Assembly: GCF_001522545.3 (NCBI RefSeq)
Contig: NC_031769.1
Span: 133,194,689 to 133,258,688, forward strand
DNA: 64,000 nt
From: Parus major
Taxonomy: Eukaryota; Chordata; Aves; Passeriformes; Paridae
Reading direction: 5' to 3'
Shown here: piece after piece, positions 13,665 to 26,392 of the stretch
Numbering within the stretch: position 1 is the first letter of the stretch
Layout of the letters: each line of letters opens with the position of its first letter
The notes under the pieces: generated by a model
Database searches by the model: none
Seen by the model: the letters and a program-made list of their open reading frames with translations, nothing else
What the model was told of the DNA's origin: nothing
Translations under genes and position numbers: made by a program

Positions 13665-13744
<80 letters not shown>
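13665..13744 (+). repeat. (GTA)n trinucleotide microsatellite
   Basis: About 26-27 uninterrupted copies of GTA occupy 80 bases with no visible interruption. Because the unit is three bases it opens several frames on both strands, giving poly-Ser, poly-Val, poly-Leu and poly-Tyr shadows; none is a gene. The purity suggests a young or actively length-variable locus. Confidence 0.98.
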
Positions 13745-13745
<1 letters not shown>

Positions 13746-16700
13746 TGGCCAAACAGCTGCCAACACAGCCAACAATTCCATTGGCCTTTGCCACCACTGT
13801 GTGAAAATCTTGGGTTTTGGGATACAGAAATCAGCCATATCTTTTCCATAATCTGCTTTTGACAAAAAGCAGGATCCAATAATTTCAGTTAACTAGATGG
13901 GAACCACAGTAAAATGCAAGCTCTGCCTGTCACACTGTATCTACTAGCCCAGCTAAAAAAAATGCATTGCTATTCTCTGAGGCTGTTATTGATGTAAATA
14001 AATTGGTATTATTACTTAAATATGATAATGATCTTTTGACTTTACATTTGTAATGCTCATTTTCCCCCTTAAGAGTCGCAAAGTACTTCATAAACACAGT
14101 AAGAAAATATGAAACCTCAGTCTAAATTGCTAATGAAAGGCGCAGGAAAAACATGGGGAAGTTTAGTATCTGGCCAAACACTCCATATCAACACTCTCAC
14201 AGTGCCAAGAAAATAACACCAAGCTCCCAGTTTTAAATTTTCAGTTTTAACATTTAACTACTTTCTGAGAAGTCCTCCCTCACCTACCTGTAGCTATATC
14301 ACAACTCTGTTGGGTATAAAGTCAATATGATTCATTCTGCTTTAAGCAGTTTGTGGTCTTGCTAATGTGATTATATTCAGGTCATTGAGTGATACCTTCA
14401 TGGAAAGTGAAACTACCATAACATACTGAATCAACATCTTGTTGAATTGCTGTCAGATATATCTTGGAGGATAAGTTTTCAACTCTTACTCATATGAGAC
14501 CACATGTTTAGCTGGGTCATACTGGTGGTTTGGATCAAATGGCAGCCTGTTACACACACACACACATACACACACACGGTTTCTTCCAATGCAAATAAGT
14601 TATCAAGTGTGCTTTGCTCCACAGAATTCAGAAAATTTCCCGGTGAAGAAACCAGGAAAGTCACATTAGGGATTCCCTTTGCAGAATCAGACATCAGCAA
14701 GTTATCAGCCTGACAGTGCATAAGTTTTTATAAAGCCATAGCAGCAGATAATTACACATTTATTTTTTTTTCTGAAGAGTTTCAAGACTTTAGCAGTGAC
14801 ATTCCTGAAATGTTTCCATAAAGACTCAAGTGCTTTACTGCACTCAGACCCAAAATAAAAATTTGTCCACATGTTGAAAAAACAGTAATTTTCATTTAAA
14901 CTTTTTTAATTAAATGCAGGTATTTTTTAATCAAAACATTATTTTTTTGTACTTTTACAAAGATTGCCATCAGCTAGATAGACAGCATAGTCTTTACGGA
15001 ACTTTGTATTCTCTCAACAGCAATCTCTTGTAAATGGTCAAAACCTATCTGTTTACATATGTATCAGAAGATGGTTTCTTTAAGGGTTTTTCTGCATTCT
15101 ACAAAAAACAGAAACACACACACTGTGATACAGAGTGTAAAACATCAAATGACTCTATTACATATCAGTCTAGAATATTTAATAACATTATTCTGTCTCA
15201 GAAGTGCCTATTTTGCTGCTGGTAAATAGAACAAGAAAAGAATTTAATTTATTTTGCCTCTACTACTGTTTTCACAGTTTCTCTAGGTTAGAGGATCAGT
15301 CATTAGTCTGACCAGCTATCACAAGCAGCAGAAAGCAATTTTTTCTTTGGCTGGTCCAAATGATTATTGTCAAATTAGTTTATTTTTGCAACAATTCAGC
15401 TGCCTCTTGGCCAAATACTAAAGGACCAAGAGAAAGTAATTTTTCTACACACGATTACCATACCACAACTAGCTTGTTTTTATGAGGAGCATAGGTCTTA
15501 AATTGTTAGACCTATCTGACCATATTTTAACTGGTTTTTAACAGGTAATGTGAGAATTTTTACTCTATTTGCACAAAATTATTGTTGGGTTGGGATTAAT
15601 TTTTGAAAATTAATAGCAAAACTTTTCCTTTTGCATTAGATTTCTGGGGTGTGCATCTGCCTTAGTGACTAAAGCTAATGTTTTGAAGTGAGGGGTGTTT
15701 AGTTGTTAATATTGTCTCCTCACGTTTCCAGACTACTTTTTTATTTTGCTGCCAGTCAGGACTGAAGAAGAAGAAGCAGCAATATTTTCAACACAGCCTG
15801 AGGTAGGCTCCTAAGAATAATTACTGCCTTTTTTGTCTTTTTTTTTTTTTTTAATTAAAAGAAGTTTAAAAAGATCCACGACATCAAAACTAGAACAAAC
15901 CTTAACCCATTATTATAAGTCAAAACTATGTATGTAAGGAGAGTGTTTGGTCCTGACATTAATTGTTACAAGGATAAACAATTCCCAGTTCTAACATTCA
16001 AGAGAACTGCACATCACAGTCAGCAAATCCATCCTAAGAGCTCTCAGTGACAAGGCTTTGGGAATGATGAGTTTGAGGGGCAGGAATGGCTTCTGGCCTG
16101 GGAAAACAAGGTGTTAGGGAAGATGTTCTGCAACTATTTCAACCTATCGCAGTTTATTTCAACTGAAACAGGTACAAATTACAAATGTATGTGATTTGTC
16201 ACCTCAATTCCCTTCTTTCTCCTTTCCATAAAATCTATTCACAAATTCAGAGAAACAGTTCATATTTAAGCCCTCTAAGAAACCTTGCAAAATAGGCTTC
16301 ACAACAAAGCTATGTTTAGACTTGAAAGGACTCCAAACAAGAGCTTAGCAGCAATGCACTGTTCATCCTAATGCTATTTATGTTAATATTATTGAACCTG
16401 TCTTATACTTCTATAAAGAAAAATTGAACTTTTCAGATATGGCACATTTTAGAGCACAAATCAAATTTTTGAACATAAGTGAAAAAAACCCAAGAAAACA
16501 CAGAACAAGCTGGAGCTGAATTAATTCTGTTTCTGGGAAAGAATGTCTACCCAGAAGCATTACTTTACATATAATAATTTGATAGGTAATGGCAAATGAC
16601 CTAATGATTAGAAAGTTGTCATCACCATCCATTTGCCAGAGATAGGAAACATCTGTATCCCTACATGGAAATAAGTACCACAAAACCAGATTTAAAAATC

Positions 16701-19700
16701 AAATGTGCAAACCATGTTTACCTCATTGCCTAAATTCTTGTTGCACTTCTGGAACAATCACACATTTATGTTTTAGAAGATAGCAAAGTAATACAACTCA
16801 AGAGTTACCATCCTAAAAAATGACTGTACAACAGAGTGTTAGAACTTTAACAAGCAATGATAAGTCACTTATAGAAAGTTCTCTAAATAATATCACTCAC
16901 AAGTGTATTGAAAAAAGTGGCAATAATACATGAAAGACAGGAATGTACTTTGTAATTTCAGAACAACTTTATATGTCAGACTGCCAGATAAATATTTACA
17001 ACACACTCCAACTTAGCTGAACTTATATGACTTCAATCAAGGGAAACTGCTTCCAGACACGAAGGTCGTGAAACATGTTATCAACTTTCCAGAGCCTGCC
17101 TTCAAAATCACATTGAAAGTGGAGAGCCACACGGCTGTCTAGTGTTATACAGACTTAGAAACACTGATAGGAAGTTTATTAAATCCTCCCCCGAGGAAAA
17201 AAAAAAAAGCAGCAGGATTGTGCTGCTATCATATTATTTAATAAAAACTAGGGAAGGTTGTTCTTTATGTATGATTCTTATAACCATGCCTGGGAACACC
17301 GACCTGTGACATGGGAGGCCGTGTAGATTGCAGAAGCTTTGAATGTGGATGGTAAAAATCACCCTGACAAGTGAGAACAAATGCAGGGAGGGTCTGTGCA
17401 GCAGGCCTCTAGCCAGATCTGCAGTGTCAAGTTGTCTCCTTTTAAAAGAAACATTACTACTGCTACACATGAGGGGAAAGGGAAAGCACACCGGTTAGAA
17501 AAGGCTGAATGAAAGCAAAGACCAGCCAGTGTTGTCACATATAGCCACAGTCAGAACCAGCTACAAAAAAATTATAATTGTTTGAAATTAAAATCCTTCA
17601 AATGTTAAAGAGGAAAAAAGTGAGGAATGAACAGCTTTTTTAATAAATGTGACATTTGTTTTGATATAATTATTATACTCTTATTAATAGATTAAGTTAA
17701 CATATTGTATGAAATTATCATGCAAAGGATCTTTTACCCTACTAAAGCGAAGACAGAAGAAGTAAACTATTCCAGGTATCACAGAACCTTGCAATTAAGT
17801 CATTAGGTCATGTACAATAAATTCTTCAAATTGCAGTTAAAAGTAGTGTTTTGGTGTTAATTATTATTTTGGAGAAGCACTGGAAATGTTGAGAATTCAA
17901 AAAATTTCAAATTGGAAATCCTTCCTCTAATTAAAATGTCTGGGTTATTTTTATTTGCTTTCTGTTCTCTGAACCTTAGGCATAACAAAAATACTAATGA
18001 TAGAAACTAGGAATTACATCTGCTTCATTGTTTTGGAATTTGGTTTTGTTAAAGAAAAGCTAAAAAATACTGAATTTCCAACCCTTCATCATCATGGGTC
18101 TATGCTCACTTGGAAAAATCAGAAAGGATTTTCCTTTCCACACTGGTGAATTTATTATTTCTTTCATACCCAGTATTAGCTATTACTACTCCTACTTTAC
18201 ACTACAGGCTACTGTTGGTTACTTCTGTTACTACTGGATAACAATGTTTCTACTGTAATAAAGACTATAAAACATCATAAAAAAGTAGCAATATGCACAG
18301 TAAATAAAAAATATCATTGTCCCCGCTGTATGTATAAATGCATACACAAAGCAGTGAGTTTAAGATTACTGCCAAATGATCTGAAATTTGCTCATTGTGT
18401 CCCACAATGACAATGTGGTCTATTGTTACCAGCACAGTGAATGTCAATTCTCAGCACCTAAGCTGATGTACACAGTAAAACTGATCGAAAAAAGCCAGAA
18501 AAGGCAGACCCATACAGTATTCCCTCCCTTAGTACTTTCTGTCATGAAATGCTTTTAAGTAAACCTGAAGGGTAGTGTATGTTGTTCACAGCAGCCCTAA
18601 GAAACCATTGCCAATGTCAGCCTATTGTTCTGGGAAACACAATGTGACTGTAATTTAAATCCCCAGCCGAGACTTATTTGGAGCTCTGGAATACTGATTG
18701 TGATGCATAGCAAGAGACATAGGTAGAATCACATCCTTGACCTAATGAAAGGATGGGCAAGTTGTATTAGCTCTCCCAACCTCTAAGTTCTTTTTTGACA
18801 TTCCTGCTTGGCTCTTAAGTAAATTAAAATGATTGATTTAACCTACAAAAGTACAAAGGTATTTTGTAAGTACTTCTAACCCACAGCAAAAGAGTAGAGG
18901 TATTTTCCTTTTTCCAAAACTAGTCATGGGAATATAAAACAAACTCATGTGTAGCCCAAATCTCCCCCAAAACAATTCAGTGGTTTTCCTTGCTATTCAA
19001 GTAGAAGCTAATCACCAAAGTTAATGCATTTGCCATGTCATTAACCAGTCATAAAAAGAGTTCCTGTTTGCAATTGCTATGGCCACATGTACAGCTCTGG
19101 TTTTATGTACAACAGCCACACAGATTTGACTATTTTTTTTACATATGAACTTCTTTGTCCCTCAATCTGTTTTATTTTAACAGGAACTGTCAGAAGAACA
19201 AGATACTCTGAAACCCCACTGCTGTCTCTTGCGGGTGAGATAATCAATGTTACAGGTCTGTTGCCCTTATCTCTGGGGAGTGCTTAACAGCATGATGGGA
19301 GTTCCATTTTGATTTGTGACTCTTTCATCTGGGTGGCCCAAGCAGCCCATGAAAGGTGTGAACAGACAGCTGCTGCATTTATAAAGCCAAGAGTTTGCTC
19401 TGAATATTAGGTTTTAATTTTTGAGGGAAGTCTTGGGATTGCAGCAAAACAGATCTTGGGATCAAGCTTTTGTGTGTGCCTGCACATCACATATCTGATA
19501 CTATTTGTTTAAAGGGGAATTCAGTCATCTGAAACCAATTCTGTCTGGAATAGCTCATGCAAGGAGTAGTATCAAAAAGGATGCACTAGAAGATGGACTT
19601 CCTCTTGTAGCATAAACAACAGAGCTTTGATAGAATCATGGGGATATTCTGATGGTAACTCACAATTAAACAACAAAAAAGACATTTCCAGTTGTTTGGT

Positions 19701-21001
19701 CTCTCTGAAATCTCTTTTTTTTTAAAAAGGTTTTCCTTTCAAGCATGGTATGTCCCACTGTTGCTTGTAACGTGATTTGAAAAATGAAATAAAAATAGCA
19801 TTTTACACAAGAGGCCTTAGGTTTCTGAAATATTTCAGGCACTGTGTTATATTTAAATCTGTTCAGACATATTGAAGAAATGGGCAAGAAAACTACTGTT
19901 AAAAAGTTCCTCTGGACCTCGGAAAGTATAATCTCTACTGGTCATTTCAAAAAATATGTTCAACCCTGACATCATTTATTGTTTTCTACTGAAAAGAGAA
20001 ACACATTAACAGATTGTGCCTGGTTTTGGTTGTTAGGGCCATTGTTCAATTAAGTGGATTTCAGCTGAAGGTTTAAGTTGCAAGATAGTTAGGAAAGTTG
20101 GTGACCTACAGGAATATGTAGAGTATGCATGGTGCTGAAAGGCAAGAGAGTGAAGTTTGACTCTATTAAGATGGATGTGGAGTGATTGATAACACGTGTG
20201 AGAATGTAGATAGGACTGTTGAACACGGAAGCAGAGGAGACAGGGAGTGTATTTTTACTCATTTCTAAATTCTAAAGGCAGGAGGGGCACTGTACAGGTT
20301 ATTTGTACTCTCCTCTAGTTTGCTGTAGAAAATATGATTTTTAAAAAATCTGTGTTATCACATCTAAACCTGGAACACCCAAAAGACTACAACACAAAGA
20401 AGTGCTGACTGAATCCACCACAAGGTATTATTTTTTAAGTGAATCCTGTTCTTATTGCACAGAACCACAAAAAAAGCTGTCATCATCCATTACAGGCACT
20501 TTGAAACAAAAAAGTTCATGAATTATCTTTTGCCTTTTTATAGAGCTATCTTTTCAGTTTCTCTGTAGAAGATCTACCTTGAGAACTGATAAAATAAGCT
20601 GAGAAGACCTTGACATAAGCACACAAAAAAAGACTGTTTGCCTTCTTAACCAGAAATAAGAAATAATTCTGCACCTACTCCTTAAGTGTGAGTTAAGCCA
20701 TTTTAAAATGTTGTGTCTTAGTCTTCCACCCATAAATGAGGCATGCTATGTACATTTTTCCTAAAACCAGTGGATTTAATTTATTGCAATCAGTAGACTC
20801 TAAACCACTAAACAATGACAATCCATTTAACTTTTTACAGCCTCAAGTGAACATTGGAAGTCTAATAGAAAAAATATAATCTACACAATTCAAATCAGTC
20901 AAACATTTCCAAACTTCTAGTTGTTACAAGAACCCATATTTGAACCTAATCTTTCAATGCACTCCTAAAAGCTTTCATGTAAATTGCTTTCTCTGTTCTT
21001 A
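13745..21001. other. Unannotated AT-rich intergenic DNA with a CA repeat
   Basis: Only small features are seen: a CA repeat at 14551-14578, a poly-T run near 15838-15852, an eight-base stem with a nine-base loop at 15491-15515, and an A-run near 17200. No open frame longer than about 90 codons occurs and none has recognisable protein features. Confidence 0.6.
14551..14578 (+). repeat. (CA)n dinucleotide microsatellite
   Basis: An alternating CA run is interrupted once by 'ata' near its middle. It gives a chance HTHTHT-type open frame on one strand and VCVCV on the other. Confidence 0.95.
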
Positions 21002-21330
21002 AGAATCACAGAATGGTTTGGGTTGGAAAGCACCTTTCAGATCATTTCGGTCCAAATCCCCTGCCATAGGCAGTGACATCTTGCATTAGACCACGTTACA
21101 CCAAGCTCCATCCAATTTGTCCATGATCATTTCCAGGGATGGGGCATCCACAATTCCCCTGAGCAAGCTGTTCCTGTGTCTCACCACCCTCACAGTAAAG
21201 AATTTCTCCTAATATCCAAACTTAATCTACCCTCTTTCAGTTTAAAGTCAGTGCCCTTTTTCCCAGTTACTATTCTTTGTTATCATTATTTTGTCAGTAA
21301 AGTATCTTCCCCTTTAATCTTTTCCAAAAT
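21002..21330 (-). mobile_element. CR1 LINE 3'-end fragment
   Basis: The plus strand begins 'aagaatcacagaatggtttg' followed by 'ggttggaaagcacctttcag', the standard reverse complement of a CR1 terminus. It then runs into the complement of the 3' UTR and ORF2 C-terminus ('catttccagggatggggcat', 'ctgttcctgtgtctcaccac', 'taaagaatttctcctaatat'). Similarity fades near 21330. The element therefore lies on the minus strand with its 3' end at about 21002. It is 5'-truncated, as usual for CR1. Confidence 0.92.
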
Positions 21331-24300
21331 TCTCCATTATATCTTGAAGTAGCAGGATCCTGCTATCCAGGATAGCCTTAATCACTGGTGGCTCTACCAT
21401 ATTTCAGCACACAGCTGGGGTGTCTGTCTTTTCCATCTGCACTGTGACAGCAGGCCCATGAGCTGGCTGCACTTAATACAAGGGGTAAAACAGATGGAGA
21501 AAAAATCCCTCTGCATCCTGCAGAGAGCTCAAGAGTGGATCTTGATATTCAAAAGGCAAGAGAAGGCACTGATCTAAAGACAGTCTTTCCTCCTTAAATA
21601 CCAAAATCTTCCACTCACTCTTGTCTCTGAACAAACTTACTGTTTTTTACTACTGTTAACATTTCCCTTCAAGTCATAAACTCTTCAATAAAATAAATAG
21701 TTTAATAAATAAATTTCAGTAATGTTTTGCATTTCACACCATAAGAAATAATTTCTGGAAGATGTTCTAGAACTATTTGCTCCTGCCTTTTTCAGATTAT
21801 TTGTCATGATATTTTCAGTGTTCCACACAGTATTTTTCTGTCTTTAATGTCTACTGCTTCTCTGAAAATGTATTTTAATCTGCTTTCCACTTATTAGAAA
21901 CTTTTCTCTCAAAGTTGATGAAATTATCTGTTTAAAGCTGAACAAATGCAAAGAAGGAAAGAATAAGTTATGAGCTTAACTATGAGCTATCTTTGCATGT
22001 CCAAATTCAGACATAGTATGCAAGTAATTTGACATTGAATAACCTGAGTTTTACATTCACTTTGAATGTAAGCATCCAGATGTTTTCTGTATTATCTTTG
22101 AGGAGTGTAAATGTAAGTTGAGCAGTAAAGACCTCCAGGTTCTTCCACTTGATTTATTGTCAGACTTGAGGAAATCAGTTCTTTAAACTTCTATTTTATT
22201 TTTTTATCATTGAAGGTTTAAAGTACTTATTTATCATGGTCCCTGCTTTGAGGTGAATGTTTTTGGTAATGCAGGAAAGGGTGGCTTGTTATGCTCACAC
22301 TTGGCACCTCCATGGTGCTGCTCTTCATCTGCCTCTGCTCACTGCAGAGCCTTTACAAACCCTTCCTTTTCCAGCTTCCTCCAGCCGACAGAAGCAAGCA
22401 CTACACACCTCATGACAGAGTCCAGCAGACTGTGCATTACTTCATGCTTGTTTCTAGCCCACTGTGATTGCATTCACCATCCCTGGGATGTTAATTATTT
22501 GCACTGTTTACTTCTTCCACTTAATATCATAATTTAATGATGAAGCTATGCCATGTTTACATGTGCAAAATATTGTTTTCTTACACTTGAACAGACCTTT
22601 AATTTGTTGTCTTCATCTTAACACATGCAATCAGATTTATGAAAGCACTTCTTGTTTGTTCCTCATGAATTCTCTCCCAGCTGAACATTCTTTTTATGCT
22701 TTTCCATGTTTGGCTTAAGTCACATCATATTGTGTTAAAAGCTTTTGGCTCCATTTCATAACAATGAAGCAGAAAAGCTCATAATAAGTTGATTTATGAT
22801 CTGTACAAAGATCTTACAGAATTTAGGAGTTCTGGTCCTCATTGCAGTGCACATATATATGAGAATATATGCATGCATATGCATATGTGTGAGTGTACAT
22901 GTATGTTGTACACATGTGTACATTTTGTTATGCAGTGTGTCAAGTGCTCAGGATCTGATTGTTTCCAGCAATGGCAGGTCACTAGCCAAAATACACCGAC
23001 AGCAAATATATCACTAGCACAATCAGTAGAGAGCACAGCACAGTAACTGCCTCTCTCTTCTGCTAATACAGAGATGCTTCTTAGTAAAGCTTGTGTGCAG
23101 GACTACCTTTCTGAAAGAAAGTGGGGAGGGGAGAAGAAACTAAAAGAACTGCGCAGTATTTAATCCAAGCAAGTTCCTACACACCTCTACTGATTCTAAC
23201 TTAAAGATTTCACTAATCTTTTTAGAGGATAAAACTGTTGGCACATATTTGTCAGGGTGAAATAAACACTGTTATTTTAAGCAAAGAATATATACATGTT
23301 TTTAAAACCTCTTGGCATGTTGAAGAGTGAGACGCCAGGGAAATAGAAGTGTCTGTTTTTTGTAAAATTCCTCTGGTTTCTACAAAGATCCTCTCTGACC
23401 ACAAAGGTTTACAAGGGAAAAGAAAGTATAATGAATTCTCTCATAACTGCTTATGTCTCACAGACCTGAATTTTTTGCCAATATATCCTGATTATTAGTA
23501 GAAGGTATACTTCTTCCTTTGTGTGTCTAGGAAAAAAGACTTACTTCACAAAAAACACAGAAACCTGATTAAAAATAAGTAGGAATCATTAGCACTCAGA
23601 TGTTTTACTTTTCCCCTTATGCAGTGACCAAGTTGATTGGTCGAGTACCTTAATGCTGCTTAATGTTTATATGAAATTTATGCTGCGCTTTGTTTATAAA
23701 ATGCTGAAAAATGGATAACTTAGGTTTTTACTTTGCTTTTCTGATGTACATTTCTTTGTACCTTTTACTTTACCTATTTCAGTCTTTATTCTTGCCTTCC
23801 CAGACCTTTTTCATCTTCAATTTTACTACTCTCCAAAACATTTTAGCAGGTGAGTGACTCTATTCTTAGTTTTATGTGTGAGAATGCAAAATGTTCAAGA
23901 TGTTTTGGTACCTGCTCATTTCCTAAAACAAGCAGAGAATGGTCAGTTGACTGCCCCAAGACACATTTTAAATTATGTTAATGGGACAAACCTGATACAC
24001 TCCCAACAGTTACCACAAATATACCTTAGTGATGGCTTTGGTCTCCAAATCTAAATATTTTTTATACAGTAATGTAGACAACATAATGTAAAGAATAAAA
24101 TATAGAAAGATAAAACATTCTTGGGTTTGTCAAAACAGCTCGAAGCTCTAGGATTGTGAGCCCAAATTTCAAAATGAACTGTTCATTTAGAAGTGCCATT
24201 GAGATTTGGATTAATTTAGTCATTTATCATATCTTTTCCCTTTCCATGTGCTTATTTTCAGCAGACATAGGTCTATAGCCCTGGAGGTGTAGGTAATTGT

Positions 24301-26257
24301 AGCGCCAAACCTGTTAACGGATCTTCTCTATTTGATGCAGCTCTAAGGAAGTGTTGGCAATCTGAAATGCAGAACATGACCATGTGGGGTAGGCAGAGCT
24401 TACTTTCATTATCAAAGCCAGGGCTGAATTTACAAGCCTGTCAATCAGCTAATTGGGGGTTCACTGTTCCCCTAAGAAAGTTGTATGTGGCCACTGAAAT
24501 GGGAAACAGTGAGTGTGCAAATTTAATCTGCCATCTTTCATACAGATACACAAACAGCCTACATATGTGCCTGTCAGAGTGTGACCATCCATGACTAATG
24601 GATGACTGCATGCCCACTTAAAAACATGTAAACCCAGAAAATATATTTTTAAATATTTTTATATTTTAAAATATTGTTTATTACAATAAACAATAAATGA
24701 ATGGCTCTTCACATTAATTTCATAGATAATGAGTGTTCTTTTCTCAAAGCTTAGTGTATATTTGTGTCAAGAAACTAAAGCCTGGCCTGATGATGAGGAC
24801 AACTATATAAACCGATCTAAAATACCAGTGAAATTGGGTCTGTCAGAGATAGATCTGCTGGGTATTAAATTTGAATAAGACTACACTCTGGCAACATAAA
24901 TGTTCTAATAACAGCCTTGGCACAGCCACATACTCCCATCTTAATTTAACTTGTCAGGCTCATCGTGAAGTGAACTGTGTGCATTTTATGGCAAGACAGT
25001 ATATATACAGAAAACAAGACCAATTCCATACAAAAAGCTAACAAAAAATAGAGTCTCATCCTCACTTGGATTGAACTTCAGCCTACACATTTTGCCATCC
25101 ACTGTTTGTAACAACAGGCAATAAAAAATCCAACTTACGGTGACAGAAAAAAAGCAGGTAGGATTCTCCTTAAGCAATTACGTTCACTTAGGGTTAATGC
25201 TCAAGCAACTAAAAGGGCCAATGAAATACTATTAAAATGTGAATGTTGTACAAAGTTCTTTGTGACTTCTGTGAGCCATATCTTTGGACTCCACAGAGAT
25301 TACTTCAGTGGGTATGTTCCACTAGATTTTATCCACTACTCTTTTTCTGAAAGTAAAGTCATAATGCTAACCTGCAGGAGCTTTTCAACCCTGAAAAGCA
25401 GTATTTATGTGCCATAACACTGGCATGTGTTTAATAAACGTGGTTGTGTGACATCTACAATCCATCACTATAGTCCATGGAGAAAAACAAGCACATCTAG
25501 TACATCATTTCATTTTGAGACAGGTGTGCCCAAAACATGTTTCTCTGTCAGCCTACTTTTTAAGGTCTTCATTCCTCCTCTGCCTCAGAGAAGAATAGAA
25601 GTGCATTCATCAGTAGAGCATAAATATGCTGGGGGCAATGTTCACCAAGGTATTTAGACAACTGCTCTTAATTAGGTACCTAATTTCTTGTGAAATTTGC
25701 AGACAGACTGTGTTTGCCTAAGGTTAAGCTGTAAACCATAATCTCCTTGTAATACCTGGCTTTGGCAGTTTGCATGTGGTCACACAGGAAATTTTTGACA
25801 GAGCGGGAAAATGACTTTTTCAAATTTGTATCAACACTAAAGCTACCAGGTCATCTGTCCTCTATGTTATCTTTCAGCTTTGTCTAGCTAATGCTCCTTC
25901 CTTAATATTTATTTGGCTAGTTCCTATGGCTCCGTGTCTCAGTGGACCCACTGCTTATGAGAAAATGCCTTATATATTATCTTTAACAAAATCACTCTTA
26001 CTGCAAACAAGTTATTTGAAAAGCAGCATGGATATCCCCAAAGAGGATTAGCAGAATCTCCTTCCAGCAGGCTGACAGGTTCTCCTTTGTTTCCTAGTCT
26101 TTTCTTCCCTGGCACCATAATCCTCCTTGCTGAATTCAGACAGTCTGTAAAAATCAACACTCATCAGCATGTTGGGATGTCAACTCCACAGCTAAAAACC
26201 CTGAGACAAGAGCCATAGAGCCATTCAGGTAAATTTCAAAGTGGGAAAAATTCACAA

Positions 26258-26259
<2 letters not shown>
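21331..26259. other. Unannotated intergenic DNA with degenerate TG/CA/TA repeats
   Basis: No gene is supported. A degenerate alternating purine-pyrimidine tract (AT/TG/CA mixtures) lies at about 22850-22925. Segments at 23590-23700 and 24360-24600 have the mixed-base, motif-rich look of non-repetitive DNA and might be regulatory, but conservation cannot be assessed here. Confidence 0.5.
24437..24456. promoter_or_regulatory. Candidate PBX-MEIS/PREP composite site beside a homeodomain site
   Basis: The bases 'ctgtcaatca' at 24438-24447 are the exact reverse complement of TGATTGACAG, the consensus bound by PBX with MEIS/PREP partners. One base further on is 'ctaattg' (24449-24455), a homeodomain TAATTG core. 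Two compatible sites this close fit a developmental enhancer, but a ten-base exact match can occur by chance in 64 kb. No enhancer function is shown by the sequence alone. Confidence 0.2.

Positions 26260-26292
<33 letters not shown>
26260..26292 (+). repeat. Poly-A run abutting an assembly gap
   Basis: Thirty-three consecutive A bases run directly into Ns. The run may be a real poly-A tract of unknown full length or a sequencing or assembly artefact. No recognisable retroelement body precedes it. Confidence 0.95.
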
Positions 26293-26392
26293 NNNNNNNN
26301 NNNNNNNNNNNNNNNNNNNNNNNNNNNNNNNNNNNNNNNNNNNNNNNNNNNNNNNNNNNNNNNNNNNNNNNNNNNNNNNNNNNNNNNNNNNN
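26293..26392. other. Assembly gap, exactly 100 N
   Basis: Exactly 100 Ns is a common placeholder for a gap of unknown size, so the true distance across it is not known. Confidence 0.99.

Noticed and set aside
13522..13879. Five overlapping frames rich in Ser, Val, Leu, Thr or Tyr
   Set aside because: All come from translating the GTA array in different frames.
15491..15515. Eight-base stem with nine-base loop as a terminator or miRNA
   Set aside because: The stem is too short for a miRNA precursor, and hairpin terminators are not expected in an avian nuclear genome.
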